The notes: a model not told the origin generated them from the sequence alone. DNA of 28,368 bases from Chara braunii (GCA_003427395.1 BFEA01000389.1:167126-195493), one strand, 5' to 3'. Counted from the stretch's first letter, positions 8,761 to 17,917 are shown. Made by a program: numbers and translations.

Positions 8761-9410
8761 TACCATAGCTGAGGTTGTTTGTAAGGGCCGGGGGATAGCG
8801 ATGGAGAGGTCTGTGTGATGAGAGACCAACTGGTAATGTTCCCAAAGCGACAATGTCCTTGTACGAGGGGGTTCCATGAGATCGTCCATATCTGAAATTT
8901 TTAGAATAGGCTCTCCTAGCTAGGAAACAAGTGGGACACGAGTCTCCGTTTGAGTGAGGAAAGGGGGCGGTACCTCTTAATTAGAGTATGTTTGATCCCC
9001 TTATTAAAAGGAACGAGTTGGATGAGGGAGTATTCAATATTCTTCATTGGCATCGTGAAGGAATAGTTTCACGACATCGTCTTATTTTTTCTTAGTGGGC
9101 ACATAATCATGGATTTCAACAAGGTTGGTTTCATCGTATTCTTCCTCGGAGGAGAGATAATCGCTAATGTTTCCCTTATAATGTGGATCATCAAAATAGC
9201 TCACATGCCTCCCATGATCAGTCCTCTCAATTTAATCCAATCATCCAAAGACACAAAGCTTTCTCCATCATTTCTCTTTCTGTTGTTCGTGTTATTGAAA
9301 TAAGTAGGGAAATGGTCAATAGCTTACTGCTGGTATTGGTAAGTATCAACTAGCGATAGTCAAAGTGGATTTGTGAACCTATTGGGATTTCCCACGATAA
9401 TCCCAACAAT
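8761..9410 (-). pseudogene. Gypsy-1 gag/protease-like region, broken
   Basis: Several minus-strand coding blocks remain. The first is a polar, Asn/Arg-rich segment containing ESFVSLDDWIKL (about 9300-9232). After a frameshift comes an acidic segment containing GRHVSYFDDPHYKGN and YLSSEEEYDE, ending at a TAA (9084-9082). After several stops there is a block starting MDDLMEPPRTRTLSLWEHYQ (8889 downwards) that is open up to the MITE. Position upstream of RT on the same strand supports gag or the gag-pol junction. No CCHC zinc knuckle or protease DTG is visible, so the exact domain is uncertain. Confidence 0.5.
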
Positions 9411-9425
9411 ATATGATAGAGCGTA

Positions 9426-11999
9426 ATGTGCACGTCGGGGAATGTGTACGGGGACAAGGAACGCAACCCCGCGCAATTCGTTAATTCTCTCGAATCCGTC
9501 ACCAAGAACGGGGAGGGTGTCGTCTTCCTCGGAAAGCCACATGCGCGATCAGTGTGGGAAGTACTGAATGCAGGACGGCACGTCATCGCGATGGAAGGGA
9601 ACTCTGAGCTCTTGCAATTTACAATTGATCTCGTCAAAAGCGAGGTCAATTCGGGTGCCCACAATTGCGAGTTCATGGTCGTCACCGAGACTCGGGCTCG
9701 CGCGTGGAACAACAAGAAGGACATGTGGTTCAAGTCGAGTGCGAGGAAGCGGAACAAGATATACGACTTCTTGTTCCTGCAAACGTGGCCGAAGAGAGAC
9801 ACTGACGTCGAGTACGTGCGCCACAAGGATCACATATTCACATTGCTGGACAACTACCACGGCGCCCCCCGCATGAACGCGAAGACCTTCCTCGACAGGT
9901 TGCAGTCCCTGTACTTCGTGGAGTCAGAGGAGGAGTTGACGTTCGACAGTTACTCCTCCTTGATCTCCACGGAAGACGAGGAGACCACCGGCATCGAGTT
10001 CGACGCGACCGCGGACGAGGAGGGCAGCGACACCGAAAGCCTCGACCTACAGTACGACCCACATCCCGCACAGCACGCTACAGGGTCGTCCTTGGCAGGT
10101 CTGTCAACAAGCCCGGCGTACCTCGTGTCACGGATGGCGAAACTGGCGCCTGGCACTACCCCGATGAAGTTCCCGCAGAGACTGCAAGCTCTGGCCTCCG
10201 GCCATCGCTCACTGCGTCCCGGGTCTGACATCCCGGCCGATCATCTGTCTGGGAAGGATGCCAACATTCACTTCCTGCCTGAGCCTCAAAGTCGTTCCAC
10301 CGAGGCGGACTGGGCCCATGACATGATTTGGCATCCAGGAGTCATCCAGCCGGCGATCCAAAAGGGTGAGTGGATCGTGGCCGTCGCTGTCCTGGACGGA
10401 GGATGGATGCCCCTCCCTCGCGGGTCGAAGTCTGACTTCCTCGAGGTCGCTAGAATTGCGGTCCTCCAGAAAGTGAGGGCCGAGAATGACTCTTTCGCAC
10501 CCGAAGACGTGTTCGTCATTTCCACAGCCGGGCGATTGTTTGCCGAACTTCAGGACAAGTGCTGGTTGGAGCTCAGAGGACTACTACGACCTCAACACGA
10601 GCCCCTCGAAGTGAAGGGTGGACTGGAAAATCCCCCCTCCCAGTGGGACGCATGTAAGTACAGAGTCCCGGGGACCGGACGGTGGGGAGAACGAGGAGGA
10701 CGAGGCTGGTGGTGGCAAAGGAGTCCCGCCTGGTTCGGAGGGCAGGTCTCAAGGCGACACAACGACCGCGGAAGCAGCGGCGGGGTGGCGGGGGAGGCCT
10801 TCGGGCGTCAGCAGTCTACCGGTCCCGGTCCAGAAGGCTCGGCACAGTCAGCGGACGTGCCCACTTCATCCGTCGGCTCGGTGATGGCGGCCTTGGTTGC
10901 TCTCCGTGTCGGCTCGGTCGAAACGTTCAAGTCCGCCGGGATCCGAACTTCAATGCTTGCAGAGCGGACAAAGAGGACGGACGTGCAGAGCTGGTCAGGA
11001 GCGGGGGTGGCGAGTCCTGATCCCAAAATAGACAGCGGTGCGGTGAGGGACGGGACTGCGCCGCCTGCGGGGGATCGCCAACCGCTTCGGTCGGAGCGAG
11101 AGGGTACGTGTGGAGGGCCCGGCAACAGGGAGACGACGAAGTTCGCCGGGATCCGAACTTCTTCAGGCAAGGGGAGCCAACCAGGGATTGTGGTGCCGGC
11201 GGGAGGGGCTGCGTGCGGCGGGCGGGAAGGACATTCATCGGAATTCGACACGGGTTCGGGCGAAGTGGCTGGATTGCATGCACGGGAAAAGGGCAGGGTG
11301 ATGGACAAAGAGAAGGAAGGGGAGGAAGGAGACACAAGGGAGGAATTGGAGGAAGGAGGGGAGGATGGGGAGGAAGAAGAGGATGAAGGGGAGGAAGAAG
11401 AGGAAGGGGAAGAAACGGAGTTGGCTAGGTTGCTAGGAGGGAAGGACGGGGAAAAAGGTGAACTCGATACTGGAGACGACGAACGGGCGTTCGGCGACGA
11501 CGATGACAAATCTGGGGACTCGTCTGATGGATTCGGGCAGCTGTATGGAGAACATCGCGAGGAAGACGACGACGGCGATGACACGGCACTGGGTATGGAG
11601 ACACAGGTGGTCACAAGCCTTTCAGGAGAACGTGATGACTATGAGGTCGAAGCAATGACGTCTGCCGCCGATCTCCAACACCGGTTCAACGAAGCTCGTG
11701 TTGCAGTCAGCCTGACTAAACCGAGTGTGCGTATTGACATCGAAGAAGTTATCGACGGTATCCTGGGCGACCACCACACGTCCTCGCAGCCGTCCTCGAC
11801 GCCTGGTGTCAACGACCCTCTCGACGTCAAACCTTCTGGGGGATCTGTTGTGGCTTTCTTGCCGACGAACTCTCTGATGCTGCAGCCAACCATCGCAAGC
11901 GGAGGAGAAGGGGAGATCGGGGGACGACAAGAAAAAAATTGTCGCCAACACTCGAGCTCTCAACGTGCTGGCCTTGCCCGCGCCAACTTCGCCGATTAA
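9426..11999 (+). CDS. 857-codon ORF, MTase-like N-terminus, acidic C-terminal half
   Basis: The family is not firmly recognised. An in-frame TAG at 9417 precedes the first ATG (9426). Residues 1-170 are the best candidate for a real domain: GVVFLGKPHA (31-40) then GRHVIAMEGN (50-59) resembles the glycine loop and following acidic residue of SAM-dependent DNA methyltransferases (F.G.G...gR..iGiE), but no DPPY-type catalytic motif is present. A basic segment KKDMWFKSSARKRNK (about 97-111) follows. Residues about 290-400 are folded-looking, then the sequence turns Gly/Ser/Arg-rich. Residues about 628-715 are an Asp/Glu-rich tract. Two copies of the window's 22-bp repeat lie inside (residues about 502-508 and 572-578). 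The ORF begins where gypsy-1 ends, so its 5' part may be missing. At a G5 run (11919-11923) a one-base shift would open another frame ending with basic PIKKRKDKP and a TGA at 12031-12033. A strong donor-like GTAAGT sits at 10653, so introns cannot be excluded. Confidence 0.6.
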   Translation: MCTSGNVYGDKERNPAQFVNSLESVTKNGEGVVFLGKPHARSVWEVLNAGRHVIAMEGNSELLQFTIDLVKSEVNSGAHNCEFMVVTETRARAWNNKKDMWFKSSARKRNKIYDFLFLQTWPKRDTDVEYVRHKDHIFTLLDNYHGAPRMNAKTFLDRLQSLYFVESEEELTFDSYSSLISTEDEETTGIEFDATADEEGSDTESLDLQYDPHPAQHATGSSLAGLSTSPAYLVSRMAKLAPGTTPMKFPQRLQALASGHRSLRPGSDIPADHLSGKDANIHFLPEPQSRSTEADWAHDMIWHPGVIQPAIQKGEWIVAVAVLDGGWMPLPRGSKSDFLEVARIAVLQKVRAENDSFAPEDVFVISTAGRLFAELQDKCWLELRGLLRPQHEPLEVKGGLENPPSQWDACKYRVPGTGRWGERGGRGWWWQRSPAWFGGQVSRRHNDRGSSGGVAGEAFGRQQSTGPGPEGSAQSADVPTSSVGSVMAALVALRVGSVETFKSAGIRTSMLAERTKRTDVQSWSGAGVASPDPKIDSGAVRDGTAPPAGDRQPLRSEREGTCGGPGNRETTKFAGIRTSSGKGSQPGIVVPAGGAACGGREGHSSEFDTGSGEVAGLHAREKGRVMDKEKEGEEGDTREELEEGGEDGEEEEDEGEEEEEGEETELARLLGGKDGEKGELDTGDDERAFGDDDDKSGDSSDGFGQLYGEHREEDDDGDDTALGMETQVVTSLSGERDDYEVEAMTSAADLQHRFNEARVAVSLTKPSVRIDIEEVIDGILGDHHTSSQPSSTPGVNDPLDVKPSGGSVVAFLPTNSLMLQPTIASGGEGEIGGRQEKNCRQHSSSQRAGLARANFAD
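10929..10950 (-). repeat. 22-bp palindromic repeat, isolated copy 1
   Basis: Reverse-orientation copy with the full consensus (core TTCGGATCCCGGCGGAC on the minus strand). It lies inside the 857-codon ORF, where it encodes SAGIRTS. The flanks show no similarity to the satellite monomer. Confidence 0.85.
11139..11160 (-). repeat. 22-bp palindromic repeat, isolated copy 2
   Basis: Reverse-orientation copy, one change from consensus (GCGAACTT end). It encodes FAGIRTS in the same frame as copy 1, 210 bp downstream, so the pair gives a repeated heptapeptide. Confidence 0.85.
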
Positions 12000-12254
12000 G
12001 AAGCGGAAAGACAAACCAGCTGGTAAGCAGTGACAAACGCCACTCTGTCTGCGCGCCAGTGACCGCAGTGTCTGTCGCATGCTACAACCACCACGCCTTC
12101 AAACTTCCAAGTACATGTGAACGACCTTCCTGTGAGTCGGCCAGGTCACTGGTCGTGTGCAGGGCATACGAGACAAAAACATGTGTGTTTTTGTTGAAGC
12201 GTTCCCTTACATAATGGAAGGATGGTGTTTCTTTTTCGGAATGAGTGGTGGTTT

Positions 12255-12276
12255 TAGTCCGCCGGGATCCGCACTG
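12255..12276 (-). repeat. 22-bp palindromic repeat, isolated copy 3
   Basis: Reverse-orientation copy with changes at both outer ends (TAGT, CACTG); the GGGATCC core is intact. It lies between the 857-codon ORF and the U6-like gene. Confidence 0.75.
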
Positions 12277-12325
12277 CCAAGGCGTCTGCGTAATGCGGTT
12301 ACTCTTTTTGTGCCTCGATTGGGAA

Positions 12326-12347
12326 AAGTCCGCCGGGATCCTGACTT
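12326..12347 (-). repeat. 22-bp palindromic repeat, isolated copy 4
   Basis: Reverse-orientation copy 71 bp after copy 3, with a change next to the GGATCC core (GGATCCTGACTT). It lies about 190 bp upstream of the U6-like sequence. Confidence 0.8.
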
Positions 12348-12534
12348 CATAAATGTTTGGCCTCCGCGTTTGTGGCTTGTTGAGGTTTTCCCTTCTAAAG
12401 GGCGGGGGTGTCGAGGTCGAACGCACTGCTTCTTTTGTTTTCCAGCGGGGCTTGCGTTGAAGTATTATCTGTCTCTCTCATGGCTAAACCGGGTTCTGTA
12501 ATTAGATAGGACGGGGCCTTTGCCACAGCTAAAA

Positions 12535-12644
12535 GTCCTTCAGGACATCCGTTAAAATTGGAACGATACGGGAAAGATTAGCACGGCCCCTGCGCAAGGA
12601 TGACACGCATAAATCGGAAAAAGGGCCGAGCACCTTGGGTTTTT
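12535..12644 (+). ncRNA. U6: U6 spliceosomal snRNA, variant or pseudogene
   Basis: U6 forms the catalytic core of the spliceosome. The 5' stem-loop GTCC-TTCA-GGAC is followed by ACATCC, then a 56-nt stretch from AAAATTGG (12553) to GACACGCA that matches the canonical U6 core at 52 of 56 positions by my alignment from memory. The AGC triad (GATTAGC) and the internal stem-loop strand GGCCCCTGCGCAAGGATGA are intact. The ACAGAGA box, which pairs with the 5' splice site, reads ACGGGAA: three changes at otherwise near-invariant positions. A T5 run (12640-12644) could be a pol III terminator. There is no clear upstream element. It is most likely a pseudogene or non-canonical variant, about 100 bp upstream of a 25S rRNA fragment. 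Confidence 0.85.
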
Positions 12645-12744
12645 GCTTTCTTCCTCTTTGCTATTCTCGAGTGCAGCGGTCAGAGGCACTGGGTTGGGCG
12701 CACAACGCCGCTACTGCATGCAACGCTCGTCGGTCTTGGGTTTA

Positions 12745-12797
12745 GGGGCGAAAGACTAATCGAACCGTCTAGTAGCTGGTTTCCTCTGAAGTTTCTC
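12745..12797 (+). rRNA. 25S rRNA fragment (pseudogene)
   Basis: GGGGCGAAAGACTAATCGAA begins a 53-nt stretch that matches the very conserved large-subunit rRNA segment continuing CTAGTAGCTGG and GAAGTTTC, with about three transitions. After 12797 similarity stops abruptly, and the stretch before it (from about 12690) may be more divergent 25S sequence. A complete 25S gene would be over 3 kb, so this is a small fragment, on the same strand as the U6-like sequence. Confidence 0.8.
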
Positions 12798-14423
12798 CTA
12801 CAATCGCCAGACGGGCTGGGCGTTGAGGCTGCGCTGGGAGCCGTGGGGCTGTACGGCCAGTTGCTGCGCTGGTTGCATAGAAGACGAGCTCGACAGGGGT
12901 GGTGAAAACGAAGGAGTGAACCGGGATGGGAAGTCGCGACAGGTGCGTGCGGCGCAAAGAAATCAGAGATGGCGGAGAAGCAAGGCCGGGGCGCAGTGAG
13001 GAGGAGGTATCTCTCGTGATACCTCACTGAATCGGACGGGGGAGGAGGCGAGATCTGGGTTTTCGGGGGCAGCGAGCGTGATTCCGAGGTTAGATTCGGG
13101 AGAGAGAGAGAAGAAAGTGAGGTAGAAGAAAAAAGAAATGGGTTGCGCGGAGGTAGCAAAACGAGAGAGATGGTGAAGAGTAGGAAATTGAGGTATCACT
13201 CGACTTAGGGTGGAATCGTGTGGGGAAAGTTAGGATTCCGGGGTTATTGGCAGTGGCGAAACCGTTGATAGAATCGGATTTGAAGATTAGTGGTTAGTTT
13301 AGCCGCATAGAGAAAATGGGTTGCGCCCGGATGGAGGGAGATTTTGGAGTGGGAAGGTATATTTTCATGCTCTAGCGGAAGATTCATTCGATTTTGCTCA
13401 ACCTTTTACTAGGAGCGGCATGCGGCCAGCCGCGGGGTTGGAGACTTGAGGTTCCCTACAGGTCGGTGCGTTGCTCCGCTCATCGAAAGAAGTGGCTTCT
13501 CCCTATCTCACTTCATGCGTGGCTGGAAGTCATGAATCCAGCCGTACTCCAGCGGAGGATTCATTCTCAAAATAGCACAGGAGATTGAGCCCGCTATGCT
13601 GCCGCATCACGTACTGTTTGAGGTAGCTATGCTTAACAAGGTCGTGCTCGGCTTTCCCCATGATCGTCGTCGTATTCATAGTTTTTCTTCATGCTGGTTG
13701 TCGTATCTTCGTCGCCACAGTCGTCGCCTTTTCCGTCTAGTGCCTTCCTTCGCCTGATCGTGGTTCTATTGCACACGTAGTTGTGTTTGAGTACGTAGCA
13801 CCTAGTTGTTTATGCTGCCCCCTTCACTGTGTATTTACCTGGCCGAGGTGTCGGCCAGGTTCGTTGGAAGGAGGGCATAGGCGCAGGCAAGAGGCCACAC
13901 AACGAGAGAGAGAGGTTAGTATGGTAATGTGAGGGAACATACCTACCTTGTTGGAGCATACCCGTGGCCGGAGCCAGCGGGCACGGTATCGCGCACAGCA
14001 GGGAAGTTGAGGCCAGGCTCGTGAGCCTGTGCAGTTCTCAACGTGAGTTTCGAAGTGGTGATGAGCGTTCGACAGGGCTATAGCTGCGGAAGGAAGGCTT
14101 TAAGTGTGTGCCTGCCCAATTGTGGACTGCCTAAATCTGGGAACTTGTAGCACAATTATGTTGTGCTCATGCGGTGTGTTGTTGCTAGGTTGCTACGTCT
14201 GCATTTTTGCTGCTTGTCTCTACGTTTGTTGTCTACCGCTGAACAACCGCTGTTGGGCTTTCACTAACTAACGCTGTGCAAGTTATTGCTACTGGTAGAG
14301 TCGGTTGCTGTGTGGTCAAACACCGGTGCTATTGCTGGGTGTTCTAATATTTCTGTTGGGGCCGACCTACGGCTGAGGTTGGAAGGACAGGGGTTGCTGC
14401 ACTTTGTCTCTCTGCGTGTATAG
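12798..14423. other. 1.6 kb without recognisable gene
   Basis: No convincing coding frame. Small structures seen: a hairpin GAGGTATC/GATACCTC (13004-13025), a perfect 10-bp hairpin ACCTGGCCGA/TCGGCCAGGT with GGTG loop (13847-13870), and a 19-bp direct repeat TCTAGCGGAAGATTCATTC at 13371-13389 recurring with two changes at 13548-13566. An A/G-rich patch lies at 13085-13140. Confidence 0.5.
13847..13870. repeat. Perfect 10-bp hairpin
   Basis: ACCTGGCCGA, loop GGTG, TCGGCCAGGT. GC-rich and perfectly paired; no T-run follows, so terminator function is not supported. Confidence 0.7.
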
Positions 14424-14777
14424 CTAGAAAAGTATCTCATCCCTTATGTTCAGTATGTATTTCATCCCTCCCTTGCCTAAAGGCATGGTGACGAGATCCA
14501 GATGAACTCGAGTGCCTGGCTGTACTAGGATAGTAGGAAATAAAGGTTCAATCATCCTTGCTATGGATCTCTTCTGACATAGCACACAAAATTTGCAAAG
14601 CCTGTAAATCATGTCTCTCATGCCAGGCCAAAAGTCAAGTTTGACAGTTTTTGAATAGGTTGCTTCAGCTCCTCTGTGACCACCAGCAACCCCCTCATGT
14701 AAAGCAACAATTAATTCTAACTGCATTTCTCTTCCACAGACAATTATTAGTGGAGGCAACCCTCCCTTGCCATCCAC
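14424..14777 (-). pseudogene. Gypsy-2 integrase N-terminal part
   Basis: The HHCC zinc-binding domain is complete: His in ALHEG, His in GGHRG, then CKFC..CQKRS supplying the two Cys. It is followed by VHLDLVTMPLG, which carries the first catalytic Asp of the D,D,E core. The frame ends at RDEILF, before the second Asp and the Glu, so the catalytic core is truncated to under a quarter of its length. Confidence 0.85.
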
Positions 14778-15041
14778 GAAGAGATGACCTCTCTTCAGTC
14801 TGAACTTTTTCCTTGAATTTTTGCAGTAATATTCTTTCTGTTCGCTTTCTATTTTCTTTCCAATCTCCTAGTAATTCCCATCATATTCTTCAAAGATGAA
14901 AGATATATCTTCATTTCTCTTTCTATCTTCTTCTTTCTTTTCAGCCTCCTCCTCATCTTTTGATCCAGAACTCTCACCAGTCTCATGGGCAGCTACAGTT
15001 GCCGCACTGATCCTGGCATACTAATCATTTTGTTCTTCATC
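14778..15041 (-). pseudogene. Gypsy-2 RNase H-integrase linker
   Basis: The same frame as the two flanking domains, with three stops. It encodes a Glu/Lys-rich linker containing SGSKDEEEAEKKEEDRK, then a basic KNSRKKFRLKRGHLFVDG block leading into the integrase zinc finger. Confidence 0.65.
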
Positions 15042-15740
15042 CTATTCTTTTCCAAGAATTAATTCAAAAACACAGGCTTCAGAGTTTTCTCCCCAGTTGT
15101 CTCTCTCTTTTGGCCATAAGCTCCGTTTATAAGAACTTGAAGCCTTGTAATTTTCATCATCTTCCTCATTTAGAAAGTTATCAACATAGGCAGATTCTTC
15201 TATAAAGCCATTAATATCCTTATCTTCTTCTTTTCTCCATTCAATTCGGCTTAGGCCATCTGCCTTGTTTTTCTCCGTAGGAATCTTTTCCAGTTTAAAA
15301 TCAAAAGTCCAAATGAAGACAATCCACCTGCTTACTGTTGGATCTACTTGTTGGTGTTTTTTAATAGCACAAATCACGGCAGATGCATCAGTTCTCAGAA
15401 TGAATCTTCTTCCTAGCACGTAGTGTCTGAAGCACCTGAGACAGTGGATGATGGTCAGTAGTTCTTTCCTGAACTCGGTGTATCTTCTCTCTATCGAATT
15501 GAGAGTTGTACTCTCAAATCTCCGAGGTCTCTCTTTTCCATTCTGATCCTTTTGAATAAGTACGACCCCAAGAGCTACCGGTCCCCCATCCGCCTCGATG
15601 ATGAAGGGTCTTCCCTCCTCATCATCATAGAAAGGCACTGCCAACACTACTCCCCCATCTTTTAATTTTTCTTGTAGTGTTTCAGCAGCAGTTTGTATTT
15701 TCTCTACCGATGATAAATCGGGTTCTTGTCTCACCATCAA
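15042..15740 (-). pseudogene. Gypsy-2 RT end and RNase H
   Basis: A 232-codon open segment. Residues 1-40 are the RT-RNase H connection, and the RNase H follows. The acidic positions are visible in IEADGGPVALG, RRYTEFRKELL, ILRTDASAV and KADGLSR, so the catalytic set looks intact. The last 60 residues are an acidic linker towards integrase, continuing in the same frame through three stops. The RT palm is absent upstream. Confidence 0.85.
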
Positions 15741-15743
15741 CAG

Positions 15744-15793
15744 AATATTCGTGAAAACCTAACAAAACAAATTGTTAGATTTGCACGAATATT
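15744..15793. repeat. Hairpin at gypsy-2 boundary
   Basis: Left arm AATATTCGTGAAAACCTAAC (15744-15763), 10-nt spacer, right arm GTTAGATTTGCACGAATATT (15774-15793); 17 of 20 positions pair. It marks the point where gypsy-2 coding sequence stops and contains one copy of the AAAACCTAACAAA word. Confidence 0.8.
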
Positions 15794-16261
15794 TTTTAAG
15801 TTTTACAAATGCTGATTTTCTGGCCTTTCTAAGAGACCAAATTTCGGGAGCAGTGGAATGACCGGGAAAAAAATGGAAAAAAAAAAACTTCGGGAGGACC
15901 AATTGGAAAAGCGACAAAAAAACAATGTTTTTCGACTGTAAATCACGAGCAGGTGTTACTCACAAGCTTGAGAGCTCAAAAATCTCATATTTTTTGCAAG
16001 CAATAGATGCCTGCTCCAGGAAGGGTCAACTTTGCAGCTCTCGTCTACGTCGTTAGTTCACATTTGTTGTCCTGTAGTTACATTTTCGCAGAAGTGTGTT
16101 TTTTCCGACCTCGGGCCTAAAACGAGGTGCGGCTGTCAACAACATGCCAGGATAGACTTATAGTTTTATAAGTACATTCGTTTCAAGAACCGGTTTCGAA
16201 GGCTAACCACAAGCTCGTTTCACTCTCCTTTAAGTTCGTGTTTGTCGAGCCGGACTTTTAT

Positions 16262-16775
16262 GTTGTGTGAAAACCTCTTTACAGTCCTATAAGTGTGAAC
16301 CCGAAAAAAAACCAGGACTCCTTCAGTTCAAGTTCAGATTTATAGTCCTATAAATGTCTCTACCACGAATCCGAGAAATAGCCAGGACTTCTTCAGTTCA
16401 AGTTCAAATTTATAGTCCTATAAATGTCTCTACCACGAATCCGAGAAATAGCCAGGACTTCTTCAGTTCAAGGTCAAATTTATAGTCCTATAAATGTCTG
16501 TTCCCCGAATCCGAAAAAGAGCCAAAAACTTTTCAGTTAAGTTCAAATTTATAGTCCTATAAATGTCTGTTCCCGGAATCCGAAAAAGAGCCAAGAATTT
16601 TTCAGTTGAAGTTCAAATTTATAGGCCTATAAATGTTTGTTCTCCGAATCCGAAAAAGAGCCAAGAATTTTTCAGTTGAAGTTCAAATTTATAGTCCTAA
16701 AAATATCTCTTTTCTGAATCCGAAAAATAGGCAAGACTTCTTCATTTGAAGTTAAGATTTGTAGTCATGTAAATT
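16262..16775. repeat. 70-bp tandem array, about 7-8 units
   Basis: The anchor TATAGTCCTA starts at 16341, 16411, 16481, 16550, 16620 and 16690, giving spacings of 70, 70, 69, 70 and 70. A diverged unit precedes (16280) and another follows (16760). Each good unit contains the palindrome ATTTATAGTCCTATAAAT followed by GAATCCGA.AAA.AGCCA. Units 1-2 are almost identical, while later units diverge progressively. Confidence 0.9.
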
Positions 16776-16807
16776 TATCTTCATCGAAAAATGGGGGGAG
16801 AGAGAGA

Positions 16808-16828
16808 GGGGGGGGGGGGGGGGGGGGG
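16808..16828. repeat. Poly(G) tract
   Basis: A run of about 21 G flanked on both sides by GA repeats. Confidence 0.9.
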
Positions 16829-17041
16829 AGAGAGAGATAGATTTTGTGGTACTATAAGGATAGCAAATCGCTTGTGTGTTTTGTTGACTAGAGCCAAAAA
16901 CACAAAGAGAGAGAAAAACTAAGCAGAGAAAGAAAATAAATGAGGTGACTTATTCTTTCCAAGATGTTTGACCTCCGCTTCTAACCTCTCTATTTGGATC
17001 CGACCCTAGAATTCTACCACATCTGCTTTTGAAAGGTTATA

Positions 17042-17421
17042 AATGTTTTTTTCAACGTGATGTTTATTTGTTAGGTTTTCACGAAAAGAGAATTTGTGAA
17101 AACCTAACAAAAATAAACCTGGTCCCGTGCGGGCACCAAGGGTTGCGCAAGTGCATAAAAATCTCAAGTGCGGCTCAGGTGCGGCCCCGACAAATCGGGT
17201 GCTACACTAAAGCAACCCTTCATCCAGCAGTACATGTTTTTTTGAACGTAATGTTTATTTGTTAGGTTTTCACGAAAAAGAATTTGTGAAAACCTAACAA
17301 AAATAAACTTGGTCCCGTGCAGGCACTAAGGGTTGCTCAAGTGCATAAAAATCCCAAGTGTGGCTCAGGTGCGGCCCCGACATATCGGGTGCTACACTAA
17401 AGCAACTCTTCATCCAGCAGT
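17042..17421. repeat. 190-bp tandem duplication
   Basis: Two head-to-tail copies (about 17042-17231 and 17232-17421), each starting TGTTTTTTT.AACGT.ATGTTTATT and ending CATCCAGCAGTACA. Each contains the hairpin GTTAGGTTTTCAC ... GTGAAAACCTAAC (17070-17108 and 17261-17298) and the block CAGGTGCGGCCCCGACA. Identity is about 90 percent by eye. Frames across it are not convincing. Confidence 0.9.
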
Positions 17422-17796
17422 ACACGGCCTCAGCCTTGAAGCGAAATAACTTGTCGCCGCAAGAAGTAAAAGGCGGGCTCCTGGCAGGGTTCGAACGTCA
17501 GAAGGTTTTCAAAATTTTGGGGCCATGTCAAATCCGCACGTCCCAAAAAAGAACAGAAGCTTTGGTTGTGATTGCGGTTCGATACACTTTTTGGAATACT
17601 GCCCTCAGTGAGGGCACTTCGGCAGAACGAGGGACACATGGAGCACGAATCTCAGACTTTCAAAAGCAGTGTAAAAGTTACCGCCGCTAGGTTCAAATTC
17701 GCCGCGCTGGGACCTTCGAACAGAAATGACCAAATCCAGGCCGATGTCGTGAAACCTCACTCTCCACACAAAAAAGGGGGAAGCCTAAGGCCTTAA
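17422..17796. other. No recognisable gene
   Basis: Non-coding by inspection. It contains a TTGTGATTGCGGTTCGA copy (17566-17583) of the motif repeated within the next element, and a small hairpin GCCCTCA/GTGAGGGC (17600-17614) whose relative recurs near 17974-17988. Confidence 0.4.
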
Positions 17797-17884
17797 ACCA
17801 CCAGTACACCCGGGCCTGTTTTTCCCGACATTGAATTTCACTACGCACCGGGTTTTGCAGAGTCAGGGTCACCGCATCTGCGAA

Positions 17885-17917
<33 letters not shown>

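Larger units (their letters stand above)
3247..9410 (-). mobile_element. Decayed Ty3/gypsy retrotransposon (gypsy-1)
   Basis: Read from high to low coordinates, the order is gag/protease-like region (about 9410-8103), reverse transcriptase (8102-7423), RT-RNase H connection (7287-7054), RNase H (7050-6819 and 4927-4719), then integrase (about 4010-3247). That RT-RH-IN order defines Ty3/gypsy rather than Ty1/copia. Every domain carries stops or frameshifts, so it is dead. It has been colonised by at least three DNA elements: a foldback at 4108-4281, a hAT-like insertion at 4935-6810 that itself contains a nested element, and a MITE at 8402-8752. LTRs were not recognised. Confidence 0.85.
12000..12534. 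other. 3' flank of the ORF, no gene
   Basis: Apart from the possible shifted C-terminus ending at 12033 and two copies of the 22-bp repeat, no gene is evident. Upstream of the U6-like sequence, TAATTAGATAGG (12497-12508) sits at about the position of a U6 TATA box. I found no plant upstream sequence element (TCCCACATCG-like). Confidence 0.4.
14424..15743 (-). mobile_element. Second Ty3/gypsy fragment (gypsy-2)
   Basis: A single reading frame on the minus strand from 15740 to 14424, broken by three stops, carries RNase H then the integrase zinc finger and the start of the integrase core. The upstream RT is missing: the coding sequence abuts a hairpin at 15744. The downstream integrase core is cut near 14430. 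It is only distantly similar to gypsy-1 (different RNase H and linker sequence) and better preserved, so it represents a separate, younger lineage. Confidence 0.85.
15748..17085. mobile_element. Candidate element with 19-bp perfect TIR
   Basis: TTCGTGAAAACCTAACAAA (15748-15766) is the exact reverse complement of 17067-17085. The 1,338-bp interval contains no coding frame but holds the 70-bp tandem array. No target duplication is visible outside the repeats. The same word recurs further right, so alternative pairings or LTR ends (TGTTAG...CTAACA) are possible. Confidence 0.4.

Noticed and set aside
10808-11614. 268-codon Ser/Pro-rich minus-strand frame
   Set aside because: It is the complement of the Glu/Asp-rich tract of the plus-strand ORF.
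12738-12746. GGTTTAGGG as telomere-like sequence
   Set aside because: Single occurrence within the 25S fragment flank, not a tandem.
13920-14160. ACATACCTACCTTG resembling the 5' end of U1 snRNA
   Set aside because: The following sequence lacks the U1 stem-loops and Sm site, so the resemblance is confined to about a dozen bases.
17480-17500. GGGTTCGAAC resembling a tRNA T-arm / pol III B box
   Set aside because: No matching A box, D-arm or acceptor stem at the expected spacing.
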